Numbered from the stretch's first letter, positions 1 to 11,322 are shown. The stretch: DNA of 64,000 nucleotides from Paraburkholderia sp. D15 (GCF_029910215.1 NZ_CP110395.1:2542001-2606000), one strand, 5' to 3'. Numbers and translations are program-made. The notes: generated from the letters alone by a model not told the origin.

Positions 1-1040
1 GCGCGGTTTTCGCCCGACGACGACCCGCTCATCAGCTGCAAATAGTCGATGATGATCAGCCCGAGCTTGCCGCACTGCCGCGACAACCGGCGCGCGCGCG
101 AGCGCAATTCCATCGGATTCAACCCGCCGGTTTCGTCGATGAAAATCTGCGCTTCGCTCATTTTCTGCACCGCGTGCGTGAGCTTCGGCCAATCCTCGTC
201 GGTCAGACGGCCGGTACGCATACGGTGCTGGTCGAGCCGCCCGACCGAGCCGAGCATACGCATGGTGAGTTGCGAACCCGGCATTTCCATCGAGAACACC
301 GCGACCGGCAAGCCGTACTCGACCGCGACATATTCGCCGATGTTCATCGAAAACGCGGTTTTACCCATCGACGGACGGCCCGCGACGATGATCAGCTCGC
401 CGCCGTGCATGCCCGAGGTCATGCGATCCAGGTCGACGAAACCGGTCGGCGTGCCGGTCACATCGCTCGGATTGGCGGTGTGATACAGCGTGTCGATCCG
501 CTCGACCACTTCAGTCAGCAACGGCCCGATTTCGAGAAAGCCTTGCGTGCCGCGCGCACCGTCTTCCGCGATCGAGAAGACCTTCGATTCCGCCTCGTCC
601 AGCAATTGCCGGACTTCCTTGCCCTGCGGGTTGAAGGCATCGGCGGAAATCTCGTCGGCGACGGACACGAGGCGGCGCAGCACGGCGCGATCGCGCACGA
701 TCTCCGCATAACGGCGGATATTGGCCGCGCTCGGCGTGTTCTGCGCGAGCGCGTTCAGATAAGCGAGACCACCCACCTCCTCCGCCTTACCCGAGGTGCC
801 GAGCGCTTCGTACACCGTGATCACGTCGGCCGGACGCGTGGCCGCGATCAGCTTGCCGATGTGTTCGAAGATGATGCGGTGGTCATAGCGATAAAAATCG
901 CTTTGCGCGAGAAAGTCGGCGATGCGGTCCCACGCCGCGTTGTCGAGCAGCAGGCCGCCCAGCACCGATTGCTCGGCCTCGATCGAATGCGGCGGGACTT
1001 TCAGCGACTCGAGCTGGGGGTCTTTGGACGGTGCGTTCAT
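1..1040 (-). CDS. dnaB: Replicative DNA helicase DnaB, partial (C-terminus beyond left edge)
   Basis: Hexameric 5'-3' helicase that unwinds DNA at the replication fork. The first 346 residues are present; the family is about 460. The N-terminal domain covers roughly residues 10-120. The RecA-like motor shows Walker A GRPSMGKT at 221-228 and Walker B LIIIDYLQLM at 328-337. The start at 1040 gives the usual short N-terminus before the PPHSIEAEQSVLGG block. It lies downstream of rplI on the same strand, but a strong terminator separates them, so it probably has its own promoter. No intein is seen in the visible part. Confidence 0.97.
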   Translation of the reverse strand, partial: MNAPSKDPQLESLKVPPHSIEAEQSVLGGLLLDNAAWDRIADFLAQSDFYRYDHRIIFEHIGKLIAATRPADVITVYEALGTSGKAEEVGGLAYLNALAQNTPSAANIRRYAEIVRDRAVLRRLVSVADEISADAFNPQGKEVRQLLDEAESKVFSIAEDGARGTQGFLEIGPLLTEVVERIDTLYHTANPSDVTGTPTGFVDLDRMTSGMHGGELIIVAGRPSMGKTAFSMNIGEYVAVEYGLPVAVFSMEMPGSQLTMRMLGSVGRLDQHRMRTGRLTDEDWPKLTHAVQKMSEAQIFIDETGGLNPMELRSRARRLSRQCGKLGLIIIDYLQLMSGSSSGENR

Positions 1041-1116
1041 GGAGAGGAATTATCGGGTAATCGGACGAAGACGGCGAGCGGAAAAGCCGGAAACCGCGCA
1101 CAAAAGTAGGCGTAAA

Positions 1117-1150
1117 AAAGGCAGGGGCCGGTTGCCCGGCCCCTGCCTTT
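1117..1150 (-). terminator. Rho-independent terminator of the rpsF-priB-rpsR-rplI operon
   Basis: Perfect 15-bp GC-rich stem (1117-1131 with 1136-1150) around a TTGC loop. On the minus strand it is followed by a run of six T (1114-1119 complement). It lies after the rplI stop and before dnaB, so it should end most ribosomal-operon transcripts. Confidence 0.9.
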
Positions 1151-1231
1151 CGCCAGAAACGTCCTGGCAAATACTACTCGATGACTACTCGATGACTACG
1201 CGATGCTTATCCAGCTAACCAGGCGGTCAGC

Positions 1232-1684
1232 TTAGACGTGCTCGCCGATCACCGCCACCGTCACATCGACGAGAACGTCGGTGTGCAGCGAAACTTGAAC
1301 CGGGTGCTCGCCAACCGTCTTCAGCGGGCCTTCCGGCAGACGCACTTGCGCCTTTTCCACGGCGAAGCCTTGCTTGCCCAGTGCTTCGGCGATGTCGGCA
1401 TTCGTCACCGAGCCGAACAGACGGCCGTCGACGCCAGCCTTCTGACCGATCTGAACCGTCGAGCCACCCAGCTTTTCGCCTTGAGCTTGAGCAGCAGCCA
1501 GCTTTTCAGCGGCGATCTTTTCGAGTTCAGCGCGGCGAACTTCGAATTCAGCCAGCGCTTCCTTCGTTGCACGGCGAGCTTGCTTGTTCGGGATCAGGAA
1601 GTTACGTGCGTAACCGTCCTTGACCTTCACGATATCGCCCAGGTTACCCAGATTGACGACTTTTTCCAGAAGAATGATTTGCAT
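1232..1684 (-). CDS. rplI: 50S ribosomal protein L9
   Basis: Large-subunit protein that binds 23S rRNA. It is 150 aa, the normal length. It opens with the L9 signature ([17 protein letters not shown], then [14 protein letters not shown]), followed by the long connecting helix rich in A, E and K (about residues 45-75) and the C-terminal rRNA-binding domain ending VAVIGEHV. It is last in the operon and is followed by a strong terminator. Confidence 0.99.
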   Translation of the reverse strand: MQIILLEKVVNLGNLGDIVKVKDGYARNFLIPNKQARRATKEALAEFEVRRAELEKIAAEKLAAAQAQGEKLGGSTVQIGQKAGVDGRLFGSVTNADIAEALGKQGFAVEKAQVRLPEGPLKTVGEHPVQVSLHTDVLVDVTVAVIGEHV

Positions 1685-1711
1685 TCGGATGCTCCTTATC
1701 GCGTCGTCGGG

Positions 1712-1987
1712 TTAGGCCTTGTGCTGGTCGGTGTACGGCACCAGCGCGAGGAAACGTGCGCGCTTGATTGCCGTGTCCAGCTGGCGTTGATAGTGCGACT
1801 TCGTACCCGTGAGACGCGCCGGCGTGATCTTGCCGTTTTCGCCGATGAAGTCCTTCAGCGTGTCGAGGTCCTTGTAGTCGATGTAATCGACGCCAGCGGC
1901 CGTGAAACGGCAGAACTTCTTGCGCTTGAAGAGCGGATTTTGTTGCTGACGACGCTTGTCGAATTTCTTACCAGTCGGGCGGGGCAT
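1712..1987 (-). CDS. rpsR: 30S ribosomal protein S18
   Basis: Small-subunit protein that pairs with S6 on 16S rRNA. It is 91 aa with the family core [11 protein letters not shown] and the motif [17 protein letters not shown] at about residues 50-70. An N-terminal basic extension ([17 protein letters not shown]) precedes the core, as in other Burkholderiales. Its start is 2 nt from the priB stop, which indicates tight co-translation. Confidence 0.99.
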   Translation of the reverse strand: MPRPTGKKFDKRRQQQNPLFKRKKFCRFTAAGVDYIDYKDLDTLKDFIGENGKITPARLTGTKSHYQRQLDTAIKRARFLALVPYTDQHKA

Positions 1988-1989
1988 GT

Positions 1990-2289
1990 TCAGTCCTTTC
2001 CAATGTCCTGCAATGCTGTGATGTGAAATACCAGAGTTCTTGCGTTGCGGTGTTTTTTCGCCAGGAAGCCGGTGAAGAGCGTTTCCACGCCCATCGGGCA
2101 GCTTTCCAGCCTACCGCTCGCCTCGCCTGCCGCGACCGCCTGCATGGTCAGTTCGACTTGCCGGGCAATGCCGGCTTCGACGACTTCCGTGCGGTGGTGC
2201 AACGTGCAGCCTGCAATCGGAACGCCGGCGGGGGTATACCGCACCGGTTCGCGTTCGACGACGCTGGCCGTGAGTTGCAACCGGTTCAC
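1990..2289 (-). CDS. priB: Primosomal replication protein N (PriB)
   Basis: Single-strand DNA-binding OB-fold protein that helps PriA reload DnaB at stalled forks. It is 99 aa and starts at GTG (2289) as [14 protein letters not shown]. The SSB-like core follows, with [15 protein letters not shown] and the conserved end [12 protein letters not shown]. Its place between rpsF and rpsR is the standard betaproteobacterial order. The only in-frame alternative starts are deep inside the OB fold, which supports the GTG. Confidence 0.96.
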   Translation of the reverse strand: MNRLQLTASVVEREPVRYTPAGVPIAGCTLHHRTEVVEAGIARQVELTMQAVAAGEASGRLESCPMGVETLFTGFLAKKHRNARTLVFHITALQDIGKD

Positions 2290-2327
2290 GAGTGCGACGC
2301 TTGATCTGGTAGCTTAAATAGTGTGTC

Positions 2328-2708
2328 TTAAGCCTGCGCTTCGGACGGTTGCGTAGCAGCCGACTTCTTGGCTTCTTCGCGCTGCACTTCCTTCATCATC
2401 GGCGACGGGCCGGTTTCGGCCTTCTTCATCTTGACGATCAGGTGACGCAGAACGGCGTCGTTGAACTTGAATGCGTGTTCCAGCTCGTCGAGCGTGGTCT
2501 GGTCGCATTCGATGTTCATGCAGACGTAGTGAGCCTTAGCGAGTTTCTCGATCATGTAGGCCAGTTGGCGACGGCCCCAGTCTTCGATACGGTGGATCTG
2601 GCCACCGTGCGAGGTGATCGTGGACTTGTAACGCTCGATCATTGCGGGCACTTGCTCGCTTTGATCCGGGTGCACGATAAATACGATTTCGTAATGACGC
2701 ATATTCAC
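2328..2708 (-). CDS. rpsF: 30S ribosomal protein S6
   Basis: Small-subunit protein that binds 16S rRNA with S18. It is 126 aa, beginning [20 protein letters not shown]. The core contains [14 protein letters not shown] and [10 protein letters not shown], typical of S6. The tail after about residue 100 is charged and alanine-rich, as in relatives. It is the first gene of the operon. The start at 2708 follows a purine-rich ribosome-binding site. Confidence 0.99.
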   Translation of the reverse strand: MNMRHYEIVFIVHPDQSEQVPAMIERYKSTITSHGGQIHRIEDWGRRQLAYMIEKLAKAHYVCMNIECDQTTLDELEHAFKFNDAVLRHLIVKMKKAETGPSPMMKEVQREEAKKSAATQPSEAQA

Positions 2709-2894
2709 TCCTATGCTGACTTATGGATTAAAGCCACCCGGGCGTCGGAACCGGTGTGGCAAGTGAGAAGCCCACGACTATAACCCGAATGGGGCCGGGT
2801 TGCAAGATACACAGCCGGCCAGCAACCCGAATCGGGAATGTTTTCAAAGGTTTAGAGGCGAGCGCAGGCATCGCGGCGAACGCGGCGACGCCTT

Positions 2895-4205
2895 TCAGCT
2901 CCCCTCCGTGCGCTCGGCGCCCGCCGCGAGACGCGCCTTGAGCGCCGTTTCGAGGCCGGTGAGCGCATCCGGCGCGGCGTCCGTGATCGCCCACCAGGTC
3001 ATGCCCGCCGCGTTCCACTGCGCGATCGAATAGCCTTCGCGCTCGAAAGTCGTCCGCGCCGTGCTCGATAGCGCACCCTGGAGCGCGCCCGGCAACCCGC
3101 CCTCGCCCGACTGGCCGCCCGTCGTGTCGCGGGCCGTGCCGGCGGCGGCCTGCGGGAACACGTACACGTCGATCACGTGCTTGCGGTAGTGGTACACCAG
3201 CACGGCGACCCGCTGATGCGCCAGATAGTCGAGCCGGCCGCCTTCCAGCGGAAAACCGTTCGCCGCGAGATCCTCGACCGGCGGCGAATAATCGAGCCGG
3301 CCGTTGAACCAGGGCTTGACGGTGTGCTTGTCGGTGGAAATCACGTCGATGTCGCGGCCCGACACCTGCGCGCGGACGTGGCTTTCCACCAGTTCGTCGG
3401 TGAACGGCGAGACATCGGCCGTGCGGTGCAGATTCAGTGTGACCACCGCCGCGGCCGCGCAGAGCGCGATGACGAGCGTCGCTAGCCAGCCCGGTGCGAT
3501 CAGCCGGGCCGGCGCGCCCATGCCGGTGGGGCCGCCGAAGCCGCCGGATGGGGAACGTTGACCGCTAAAACCGCCGTTTCGTCCGCCGTTTCGTCCGCTG
3601 CTTCGTCCGCTGCTTCGTCCGCCGCCGAGACCGCCCACGCCACTCAAACCACCCCGGCCGCCACCACCAGAGCCGCCCGACGCGGCGCGCCCCCCGCCTT
3701 CCCGCCAGCCATTCAGCCAACCGCCGAACCAGCCGGGGCTCCGCTTCGGCCGCTGCGCCGTAACCTCCGACCCTGCGGCACCGGCCAGGTCAGGTTCGGG
3801 CGTGCCACGTCGCGGTTCGGCGTCCGCCGACGGTCTATCGGCCGCGTCCTCGCCCGAGGCTCCCAAGCCACCACCAACGCCACCGGACACACCCGCGGCA
3901 ATCCGCCCTCCATCCACCACGGCACGCGGCACATCGCTCGCGACACCTTCTGCCGCACGCGACATCAACGGCGCGTCAGCCACCTCCAGCGCCGGCAATC
4001 CCGCCAGAATCCGCGCCCGCAGCGCTTGCGGCGCGCGATGATACGGCGCCGCCCGCAAAGCGCCACGCAGCACAGCAAGACTTTCGCTTTCGATCCGGCA
4101 GGCTTCGCAGCTCTCGATATGCTGCTGGACGCGCCGGGCATCCGGCGCGGGCAATTCGTGGTCGGCGTTCGCGTCGAGGAGCGGCCGCGCTTCTTTACAG
4201 TCCAT
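2895..4205 (-). CDS. Anti-sigma factor with N-terminal zinc finger and transmembrane segment
   Basis: Probable membrane-bound inhibitor of the ECF sigma factor encoded just upstream. It is 436 aa from the ATG at 4205, which overlaps the sigma stop by 11 nt. An HX3CX2C zinc anti-sigma motif is visible (H29, C33, C36), then a hydrophobic segment at about residues 240-260 (GWLATLVIALCAAAAVV). The C-terminal part is presumably periplasmic and contains VLVYHYRKHVIDVYVFP. Between finger and membrane lies a long Gly/Ser/Arg-rich stretch (about residues 85-235), unusually long for the family, with tandemly repeated codons near 3576-3625. The longer frame upstream of 4205 is a shadow of the sigma gene. 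Confidence 0.88.
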   Translation of the reverse strand: MDCKEARPLLDANADHELPAPDARRVQQHIESCEACRIESESLAVLRGALRAAPYHRAPQALRARILAGLPALEVADAPLMSRAAEGVASDVPRAVVDGGRIAAGVSGGVGGGLGASGEDAADRPSADAEPRRGTPEPDLAGAAGSEVTAQRPKRSPGWFGGWLNGWREGGGRAASGGSGGGGRGGLSGVGGLGGGRSSGRSSGRNGGRNGGFSGQRSPSGGFGGPTGMGAPARLIAPGWLATLVIALCAAAAVVTLNLHRTADVSPFTDELVESHVRAQVSGRDIDVISTDKHTVKPWFNGRLDYSPPVEDLAANGFPLEGGRLDYLAHQRVAVLVYHYRKHVIDVYVFPQAAAGTARDTTGGQSGEGGLPGALQGALSSTARTTFEREGYSIAQWNAAGMTWWAITDAAPDALTGLETALKARLAAGAERTEGS

Positions 4206-5058
4206 CTGGCGTCTCCTGGGCGTGACCGGCCTGGCCGGGATTGTGATTGGGTCGTCCATTCGCGGCGGCCCGCAGCGGCGTAACGGTCGCCGAGCCAGCC
4301 TTGCCGAGGTCGGCGCCGCCGGCACCAGCATCAGTACAAGCGCCGACACCGACACCAGCACCAGCCCCAGCGCCTGACTTCGCCGTCAGCAGCGCGGCGA
4401 GCTTGCGCCGGCCGCGCGCGAGTCGTGACATCACCGTGCCGATCGGCACATCGGCCACCAGCGCGATTTCGCGATAACCCATTTCTTCCAGTTCGCGCAG
4501 GATCAGCACCTCCCGATATTCGACCGGCAACAGCGCCAGCGCCTCGTGCACGAGTTTCGTATCCTCGTCGCGGATCAGCAGCGTCTGGGGATCGGCGCCG
4601 CCGACGCTCCAGCCATCGAACGCGCTGTCGTCCATCGTGTCGTCGAACTCCACCGTTTCGTGCGACGCCGCGCGCCGTCGCCACTCCGTGTACCAGGTGC
4701 GGCGCACGATCGCGAGCAGCCACGGCCGCGCGGTGTCGCCGCGAAAGGTGTCGAAGAAGCGGAAGGCCCGCATGAAGGCTTCCTGGACGATGTCGTCGGC
4801 GTCGCTGGCATTGCCGCACAGCCAGCGCGCGAGGTTGTACGCCGCGTCCAGATGCGGCAGCGCGAGTTGCTGGAAACGGCGGCTGCGGGCGGCGTCGGCG
4901 GCAGTGCCGGCAGCGGCGTCGGCGGCATCACCGGCATTGGCGGCGCGGCCGGCGCCGTCTTGCGCGCGCGGAGCATCTGAATCGGTTTGGACCACCTCGG
5001 CCCTCCAGGGCATTGCGGCTGTGCGGCAGGAAGCGTGTCGTGAAGCGTTCATACCCAC
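4195..5058 (-). CDS. ECF-family RNA polymerase sigma factor
   Basis: Directs RNA polymerase to a stress or envelope regulon and is held by the overlapping anti-sigma factor. Region 2 lies at about residues 60-130 (DADDIVQEAFMRAFRFFDTF, RPWLLAIVRRTWY). Region 4 lies at about 165-225 (ALLPVEYREVLILRELEE, then IALVADVPIGTVMSRLARGR). The 287-aa model has an alanine-rich N-terminus of about 55 residues before region 2, so a start inside this part (for example MPWRAE, residue 16) is possible. The tail after residue 228 is low-complexity Gly/Ala/Val. Target promoters cannot be read from the sequence. Confidence 0.92.
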   Translation of the reverse strand: MGMNASRHASCRTAAMPWRAEVVQTDSDAPRAQDGAGRAANAGDAADAAAGTAADAARSRRFQQLALPHLDAAYNLARWLCGNASDADDIVQEAFMRAFRFFDTFRGDTARPWLLAIVRRTWYTEWRRRAASHETVEFDDTMDDSAFDGWSVGGADPQTLLIRDEDTKLVHEALALLPVEYREVLILRELEEMGYREIALVADVPIGTVMSRLARGRRKLAALLTAKSGAGAGAGVGVGACTDAGAGGADLGKAGSATVTPLRAAANGRPNHNPGQAGHAQETPDGL

Positions 5059-5320
5059 ATAACCGGCGATGGGGCGAGTTTATTCCCGTGCCGGGATCGA
5101 TACCGCTAATTCAGTATGGTTTTCGTATCGATCGGTTGGCGGCGGCGGCCCCAAATGCCCTCGAGTCCTCGCGCACAGTCCCGGCGCGCCGCGCGCCGAA
5201 CCGGCCGGATCTGACGTCGGCCGCACAAGCCAGCCCGCCGCGCAAAGCCCCCACGCGTTAACGTACTAACGCCACCCTCGCCCGCTAATCCCGCCATTCT
5301 CGCCAATCCCGCCCTTCCCA

Positions 5321-6235
5321 CTAATACGCCGCCCGATTCCAGTAATCCTCGCTCGCGTACACCTCTTTCAGATAATCGATGAAGTACCGCACCTTGGCCG
5401 GCACATAGCGCTGCTGCGGATAGACCGCCAGGATGTCGTAATCCGGCAGCGCGAATTCGTCGAGGACGGTTTCCAGCTCGCCGCGCGCGAGTTGCTGCTG
5501 GATCTCCCAGGTGGACCGCCAGCCGAGCCCGAGCCCTTCGGACACCCAGCGATGCAGCAGTTCGCCGTCGTTGCAGTCGAGCGTGCCGCCCACCCGCACC
5601 GTCGCCAGCTTGCCGTTGCGGCGGAAATACCAGCCCCGGTTCTGGCCGCCTTGCAGATTGAACGCGAGACAGTTGTGCTGCGGCAGATCCTCGAGCGTCT
5701 TCGGTTTGCCGTGGCGGCGGAAGTACTCGGGCGTGCCGCACACGACGCGCCGGTTCGACGCCAGCTTCACGGCGACGAAGTTCGGATCGACCGCCCCGCC
5801 GATGCGGATCGACAGGTCGTAACCCTCGCGCACCAGATCGACCACGCGATCGGTCAGATTGAACGACACCTGCAATTCCGGTTTGTCGGCGAGAAACGCC
5901 GGCGCGAGCGGCGCGACGTGCTTGCGGCCGAATGCCGCGGGCGCCGATACGATCAGGTGGCCGTTCACCGCGCGCCGTCCGGCGCTCAGTTCGTTTTCCG
6001 CCTGGTCCCATTCCGTCAGCAGGCCGCGGCAGCGTTCGAGAAACGCCGCGCCGTCCTCGCTCACCACCAGCCGGCGCGTGGAGCGGTACATCAGCTTGAC
6101 GCCGAGGCGCTTCTCCAGCGCATCGATGCGCCGCCCAAGGATCACCGGCGACACGCCCTCCTCCAGCGCGGCGGCCGCGAGGCTGCCCGCATCCGCGACG
6201 CGCACGAAGGTTTCGATCTGTTTGAAGCGATCCAT
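5321..6235 (-). CDS. LysR-family transcriptional regulator, divergent from gcl
   Basis: 304-aa LysR-type regulator. The N-terminal winged helix-turn-helix (MDRFKQIETFVRVADAGSL, then RRIDALEKRLGVKLMYRSTRR) is followed by a substrate-binding domain from about residue 90. The start at 6235 was chosen because the family begins right at this helix; the longer frame adds 12 atypical residues. It is transcribed away from gcl across a 171-bp intergenic region, the usual LysR arrangement. It probably controls the glyoxylate genes, but the inducer is unknown. Confidence 0.93.
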   Translation of the reverse strand: MDRFKQIETFVRVADAGSLAAAALEEGVSPVILGRRIDALEKRLGVKLMYRSTRRLVVSEDGAAFLERCRGLLTEWDQAENELSAGRRAVNGHLIVSAPAAFGRKHVAPLAPAFLADKPELQVSFNLTDRVVDLVREGYDLSIRIGGAVDPNFVAVKLASNRRVVCGTPEYFRRHGKPKTLEDLPQHNCLAFNLQGGQNRGWYFRRNGKLATVRVGGTLDCNDGELLHRWVSEGLGLGWRSTWEIQQQLARGELETVLDEFALPDYDILAVYPQQRYVPAKVRYFIDYLKEVYASEDYWNRAAY

Positions 6236-6327
6236 TGCTGTCCCCTGCCTGGGAAGTCCGGCGTCCGGCAACCGCCGCCCGCCCTCATCCCATACTTTTT
6301 GTTTCGAAATAAGCGACCCGGACTGAT

Positions 6328-6344
6328 CTTATCAAACCTTTAAG
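6328..6344. promoter_or_regulatory. Candidate LysR-type operator in the gcl divergent promoter
   Basis: A short interrupted palindrome (CTTA, 9 nt, TAAG) lies between the divergent LysR gene and gcl. It resembles the T-N11-A pattern that LysR proteins bind. The call rests only on position and symmetry. Confidence 0.3.
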
Positions 6345-6406
6345 GTGCGCCTAAAGTGCAACCAACACCCTTAGTTCGCCATTTTCCAGACATTCAGGAG
6401 ACATTC

Positions 6407-8171
<1,765 letters not shown>

Positions 8172-8182
<11 letters not shown>

Positions 8183-8209
8183 AGTCGCTTTGCTGGACTG
8201 AAGTCGCTT
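8172..8209. repeat. Perfect 19-bp tandem duplication across the gcl stop codon
   Basis: Bases 8172-8190 are repeated exactly at 8191-8209. The first copy holds the last codons and stop of gcl, and the second copy lies just downstream. The reading frame is not altered, so it looks like a recent slippage duplication. Confidence 0.9.
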
Positions 8210-8371
8210 AGACGTAGCTGAACCGCAAATGCAGTACCGACGTTCTGACCGGACGACGCCGCGCGAGGAAGAGCGGGCGACGCGGCAATTGACCGCGACG
8301 CGCCGCCCGCCTCTCCTCGCGGCGAGCGAGACCGGGTTATTCCACTGACCGACCAGAGAGAAACACGCACC

Positions 8372-9181
8372 ATGCCGAAATTTGCAGCGAATCTCACGAT
8401 GCTGTTCAACGAAGTCCCGTTCCTCGACCGCTTCGCGGCCGCGGCGGACGCGGGCTTTCATGCCGTCGAATTTCTGTTTCCGTATCCGTTCCAGATCGCC
8501 GAACTGAGCGAACGTCTGCAGCAGAACCGCCTGAAGCTGGTGCTGCATAACCTGCCCGCGGGCAACTGGGAAGCGGGCGAACGCGGTATCGCGTGCCTGC
8601 CGGATCGCGTCGGCGAATTCCAGGAAGGCGTGGGCCGCGCGATCGAATACGCGAGCGCATTGAAGGTGCCGCAACTGAACTGTCTCGTCGGTATTCCGAC
8701 GGCAGGCGTCGATGCGGACAAGGCGCGCACGACCATCGTCGAAAACCTGCGCTTTGCGGCCGGCGAACTGAAGAAGGCCGGCATCAAGCTGCTGGTCGAG
8801 CCGTGCAACTCGTACGACATTCCGGGCTTCGCGCTGAACCGTTCGAAGGAAGGCCTCGACGTGATCGACGCGGTCGGCTCCGACAACCTGTTCCTGCAAT
8901 ACGACATCTATCACATGCAACGGATGGAAGGCGAACTCGCGGCGACCATCAAGAAGAACCTGCCGCGCATCGCGCACATCCAGCTGGCCGACAACCCGGG
9001 CCGTAACGAACCGGGCACCGGCGAGATCAACTACCCGTTCCTGTTCGACCTGCTCGATTCGCTCGGTTACGACGGTTACGTCGGTTGCGAATACAAGCCG
9101 CGCACCACCACCACGGCCGGTCTCGGCTGGGTGCAGAGCGTGGCCGGGCAAACCCGCGGCGCAGCCCACGCCGCAGCCTGA
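8372..9181 (+). CDS. hyi: Hydroxypyruvate isomerase
   Basis: Interconverts hydroxypyruvate and tartronate semialdehyde. It is 269 aa with a TIM-barrel fold of the xylose-isomerase-like superfamily. Glutamates at residues 143 (LLVEPCNSYD) and 240 (YVGCEYKP) match the two catalytic glutamates of E. coli Hyi in position and context. The family opening MPKFAANLTMLFNEVPFLDRF is present. It lies 189 nt after gcl and 82 nt before glxR on the same strand, fitting one glyoxylate-assimilation operon. Confidence 0.96.
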   Translation: MPKFAANLTMLFNEVPFLDRFAAAADAGFHAVEFLFPYPFQIAELSERLQQNRLKLVLHNLPAGNWEAGERGIACLPDRVGEFQEGVGRAIEYASALKVPQLNCLVGIPTAGVDADKARTTIVENLRFAAGELKKAGIKLLVEPCNSYDIPGFALNRSKEGLDVIDAVGSDNLFLQYDIYHMQRMEGELAATIKKNLPRIAHIQLADNPGRNEPGTGEINYPFLFDLLDSLGYDGYVGCEYKPRTTTTAGLGWVQSVAGQTRGAAHAAA

Positions 9182-9263
9182 GCGTCGCCGCAAGCGGTCC
9201 GTCGTGCGGGCCGCGCGCGGCGCATCGGATTCACACCCCAAACAACACTGGAGATTCAGACAC

Positions 9264-10172
9264 ATGGCAAAGATCGGTTTTATCGGCCTCGGCATCATGG
9301 GCGCGCACATGGCGCGCAACCTCATCAAGGGCGGCCACTCGCTGTTCGTGAACGGTGCGTATCCGGTGCCGGAAGATCTGTCCAAAACGACGACCGTGGT
9401 GGCCAATTCGACGGCCGTCGCGCAAGCCGCCGACATCGTCATCATCATGGTGCCGGACACGCCTGACGTCGCCAACGTGCTGTTCGCCGACGACGGCGTC
9501 GCCGCCGGCCTGTCGCAAGGCAAGCTGGTGATCGACATGAGCTCGATCTCGCCGCTCGACACGCAGGAATTCGCGAAGAAGATCAACGCGCTGGGCGCGG
9601 ACTACCTGGACGCACCGGTCTCCGGCGGCGAAGTCGGCGCGCGCGAAGCATCGCTGACGATCATGGTCGGCGGCCCGGAAAAGTCGTTCAACCTGGCCAA
9701 GCCGCTGTTCGAACTGATGGGCAAGAACATCTCGCTGATCGGCGACAACGGTGCGGGTCAGACCTGCAAGGTCGCGAACCAGATCATCGTCGCGCTAAAT
9801 ATCGAAGCGGTCGCCGAAGCGCTGCTGTTCGCATCGCGCTCGGGCGCCGATCCGGAACGCGTGCGCAAGGCGCTGATGGGCGGTTTCGCTTCGTCGCGGA
9901 TTCTCGAAGTGCACGGCGAACGCATGACCAAGCGCACGTTCAACCCGGGCTTCCGCATCGAACTGCATCAGAAGGACCTGAACCTCGCGCTCGACGGCGC
10001 GCGCAAGCTGGGTATCGCCCTGCCCCACACCGCCAGCGCACAGCAACTGTTCAGCGTGTGTGCGGCGAACGGCGGCAAGGCATGGGATCACTCGGCGATG
10101 GTCCGCGCGCTGGAAATCATGGCGAACTACGAAGTCGCGCAAGCGCCGGGTAGCGAAGCCAAGGCCGCGTAA
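9264..10172 (+). CDS. glxR: 2-hydroxy-3-oxopropionate (tartronate semialdehyde) reductase
   Basis: Reduces tartronate semialdehyde to D-glycerate with NAD(P)H, completing the path opened by Gcl. It is a 302-aa member of the 3-hydroxyisobutyrate dehydrogenase family: the nucleotide-binding GFIGLGIMG is at residues 5-13, DAPVSGG at 116-122 and the catalytic Lys169 in GQTCKVANQI. The start at 9264 (MAKIGFIGLG) is preceded by GGAGA. A glycerate kinase is not found next to it in this window. Confidence 0.97.
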   Translation: MAKIGFIGLGIMGAHMARNLIKGGHSLFVNGAYPVPEDLSKTTTVVANSTAVAQAADIVIIMVPDTPDVANVLFADDGVAAGLSQGKLVIDMSSISPLDTQEFAKKINALGADYLDAPVSGGEVGAREASLTIMVGGPEKSFNLAKPLFELMGKNISLIGDNGAGQTCKVANQIIVALNIEAVAEALLFASRSGADPERVRKALMGGFASSRILEVHGERMTKRTFNPGFRIELHQKDLNLALDGARKLGIALPHTASAQQLFSVCAANGGKAWDHSAMVRALEIMANYEVAQAPGSEAKAA

Positions 10173-10734
10173 GACGGCTCATCCGGAAGCGACAACGCAA
10201 TCAGGGAGCGTGCGGCGCGCGTCATGCGCCGCACGGCAGTACGGCATCACAGGTTTTATCGATCGTCATGATGGTTGCAGGCGCAACGTCATGACGGTTG
10301 CAGGTGGGGCGCTCGTTGCGTCGTGCAGCAATGCAAGGCGTAACGGGCAAATCGTGCCGCTCTGGGCTGAGAGCGGCAAGTGGGGTCCGCAGCGGCACCC
10401 GGCGGCGCCGGGGAAGCCTTGGTCGGTCAGACGTCGTCGTCGGGTGTCCGGCTGTCGGATTTCATGCTTCAACGAAGCCTATGCTTTTTCAGCCAATCTC
10501 TCGCAGCGGGTGCATCGCGCACGCCGCTCGCTTTCCCCGCTTTTTCTCTCCGCTCACCTCCGCCGTTCCCAACATCCCCGATCCGCTTGCGCAAGCGCGC
10601 TTGCAATTGCTTGCATCTGGCCGCGTCCGCATGCCGGAAGCGCGACCTTATTTGACACATCGGTCCGCCCTTTTCTCCTACACTCGATGGAGCTGGTTTC
10701 CGCACCCACCCACCCATCAGCAGAGGATTCGGAC
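10173..10734. other. Intergenic region between glxR and the DUF3597 gene
   Basis: 562 bp with no convincing gene. Open frames here lack start signals and family features. The 3' end has AGAGGA shortly upstream of the ATG at 10735 and presumably carries the promoter of that gene. Confidence 0.6.
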
Positions 10735-11139
10735 ATGAGCATCTTCGGTGACATCGTCAACAAGCTCTTCGGTAAAGCCAAGCCCGATCAGCCGGCCCCC
10801 GCGGTCGAGCCGACGCCGGACCCGGCCGCGGCGCAAGCCGCCGCGCCGGCCGATGCGGCGCCCGCACCCGCGCCGCTCGCGGACGTCGACGTCGCGGCGG
10901 TGATGGATCAGTTCGTCAGCGAAAGCGGTCAGACGCTCAACTGGCGCACGTCGATCGTCGATACGCTGAAGGCGCTCGGCGTCGACAGCAGTCTCGAGCA
11001 TCGCAAGCAACTCGCGCAGGAATTGAAGTACAGCGGCGACACCAACGACTCGGCCAGCATGAACATCTGGCTGCACAAGCAGGTGATGCAGGCGCTCGCG
11101 GCGAACGGCGGGAAGCTGCCGCCGGATCTGGCGGGCTAA
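10735..11139 (+). CDS. DUF3597 domain protein
   Basis: 134-aa protein of unknown function. It opens MSIFGDIVNKLFGKAK, then an Ala/Pro-rich linker (about residues 18-50). The C-terminal DUF3597-like domain (about 52-134) contains LNWRTSIVDTLKALGVDSS and MNIWLHKQVMQALAANGG. The resemblance to LysM-adjacent DUF3597 domains is from recognition. It has no signal peptide or membrane segment. The start follows AGAGGA and the gene ends before a strong hairpin terminator, so it looks monocistronic. Confidence 0.85.
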   Translation: MSIFGDIVNKLFGKAKPDQPAPAVEPTPDPAAAQAAAPADAAPAPAPLADVDVAAVMDQFVSESGQTLNWRTSIVDTLKALGVDSSLEHRKQLAQELKYSGDTNDSASMNIWLHKQVMQALAANGGKLPPDLAG

Positions 11140-11243
11140 GGGCTAAGGGCTAAGGCGCGTATCAGGCGCTGCGCGCGTCCGGCCGTTGCAGGCGGGTACG
11201 CGCGACTCGGGCTCGTTGCCGTTAAGGCACGGTAGAAACGACG

Positions 11244-11282
11244 ACGCGGCGTGTGGATCGATGATCCGCACGCCGCGTTTTT
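11244..11282 (+). terminator. Terminator after the DUF3597 gene
   Basis: A 16-bp stem with one G-U pair (ACGCGGCGTG arm at 11244-11253, partner ending 11278) and a short GAT loop is followed by TTTTT. It lies between the convergent DUF3597 and asparaginase genes and may work in both directions. Confidence 0.85.
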
Positions 11283-11322
11283 CATTGGAACGTCCACGCC
11301 GACGCGCGGGAAGCGGAATCGC

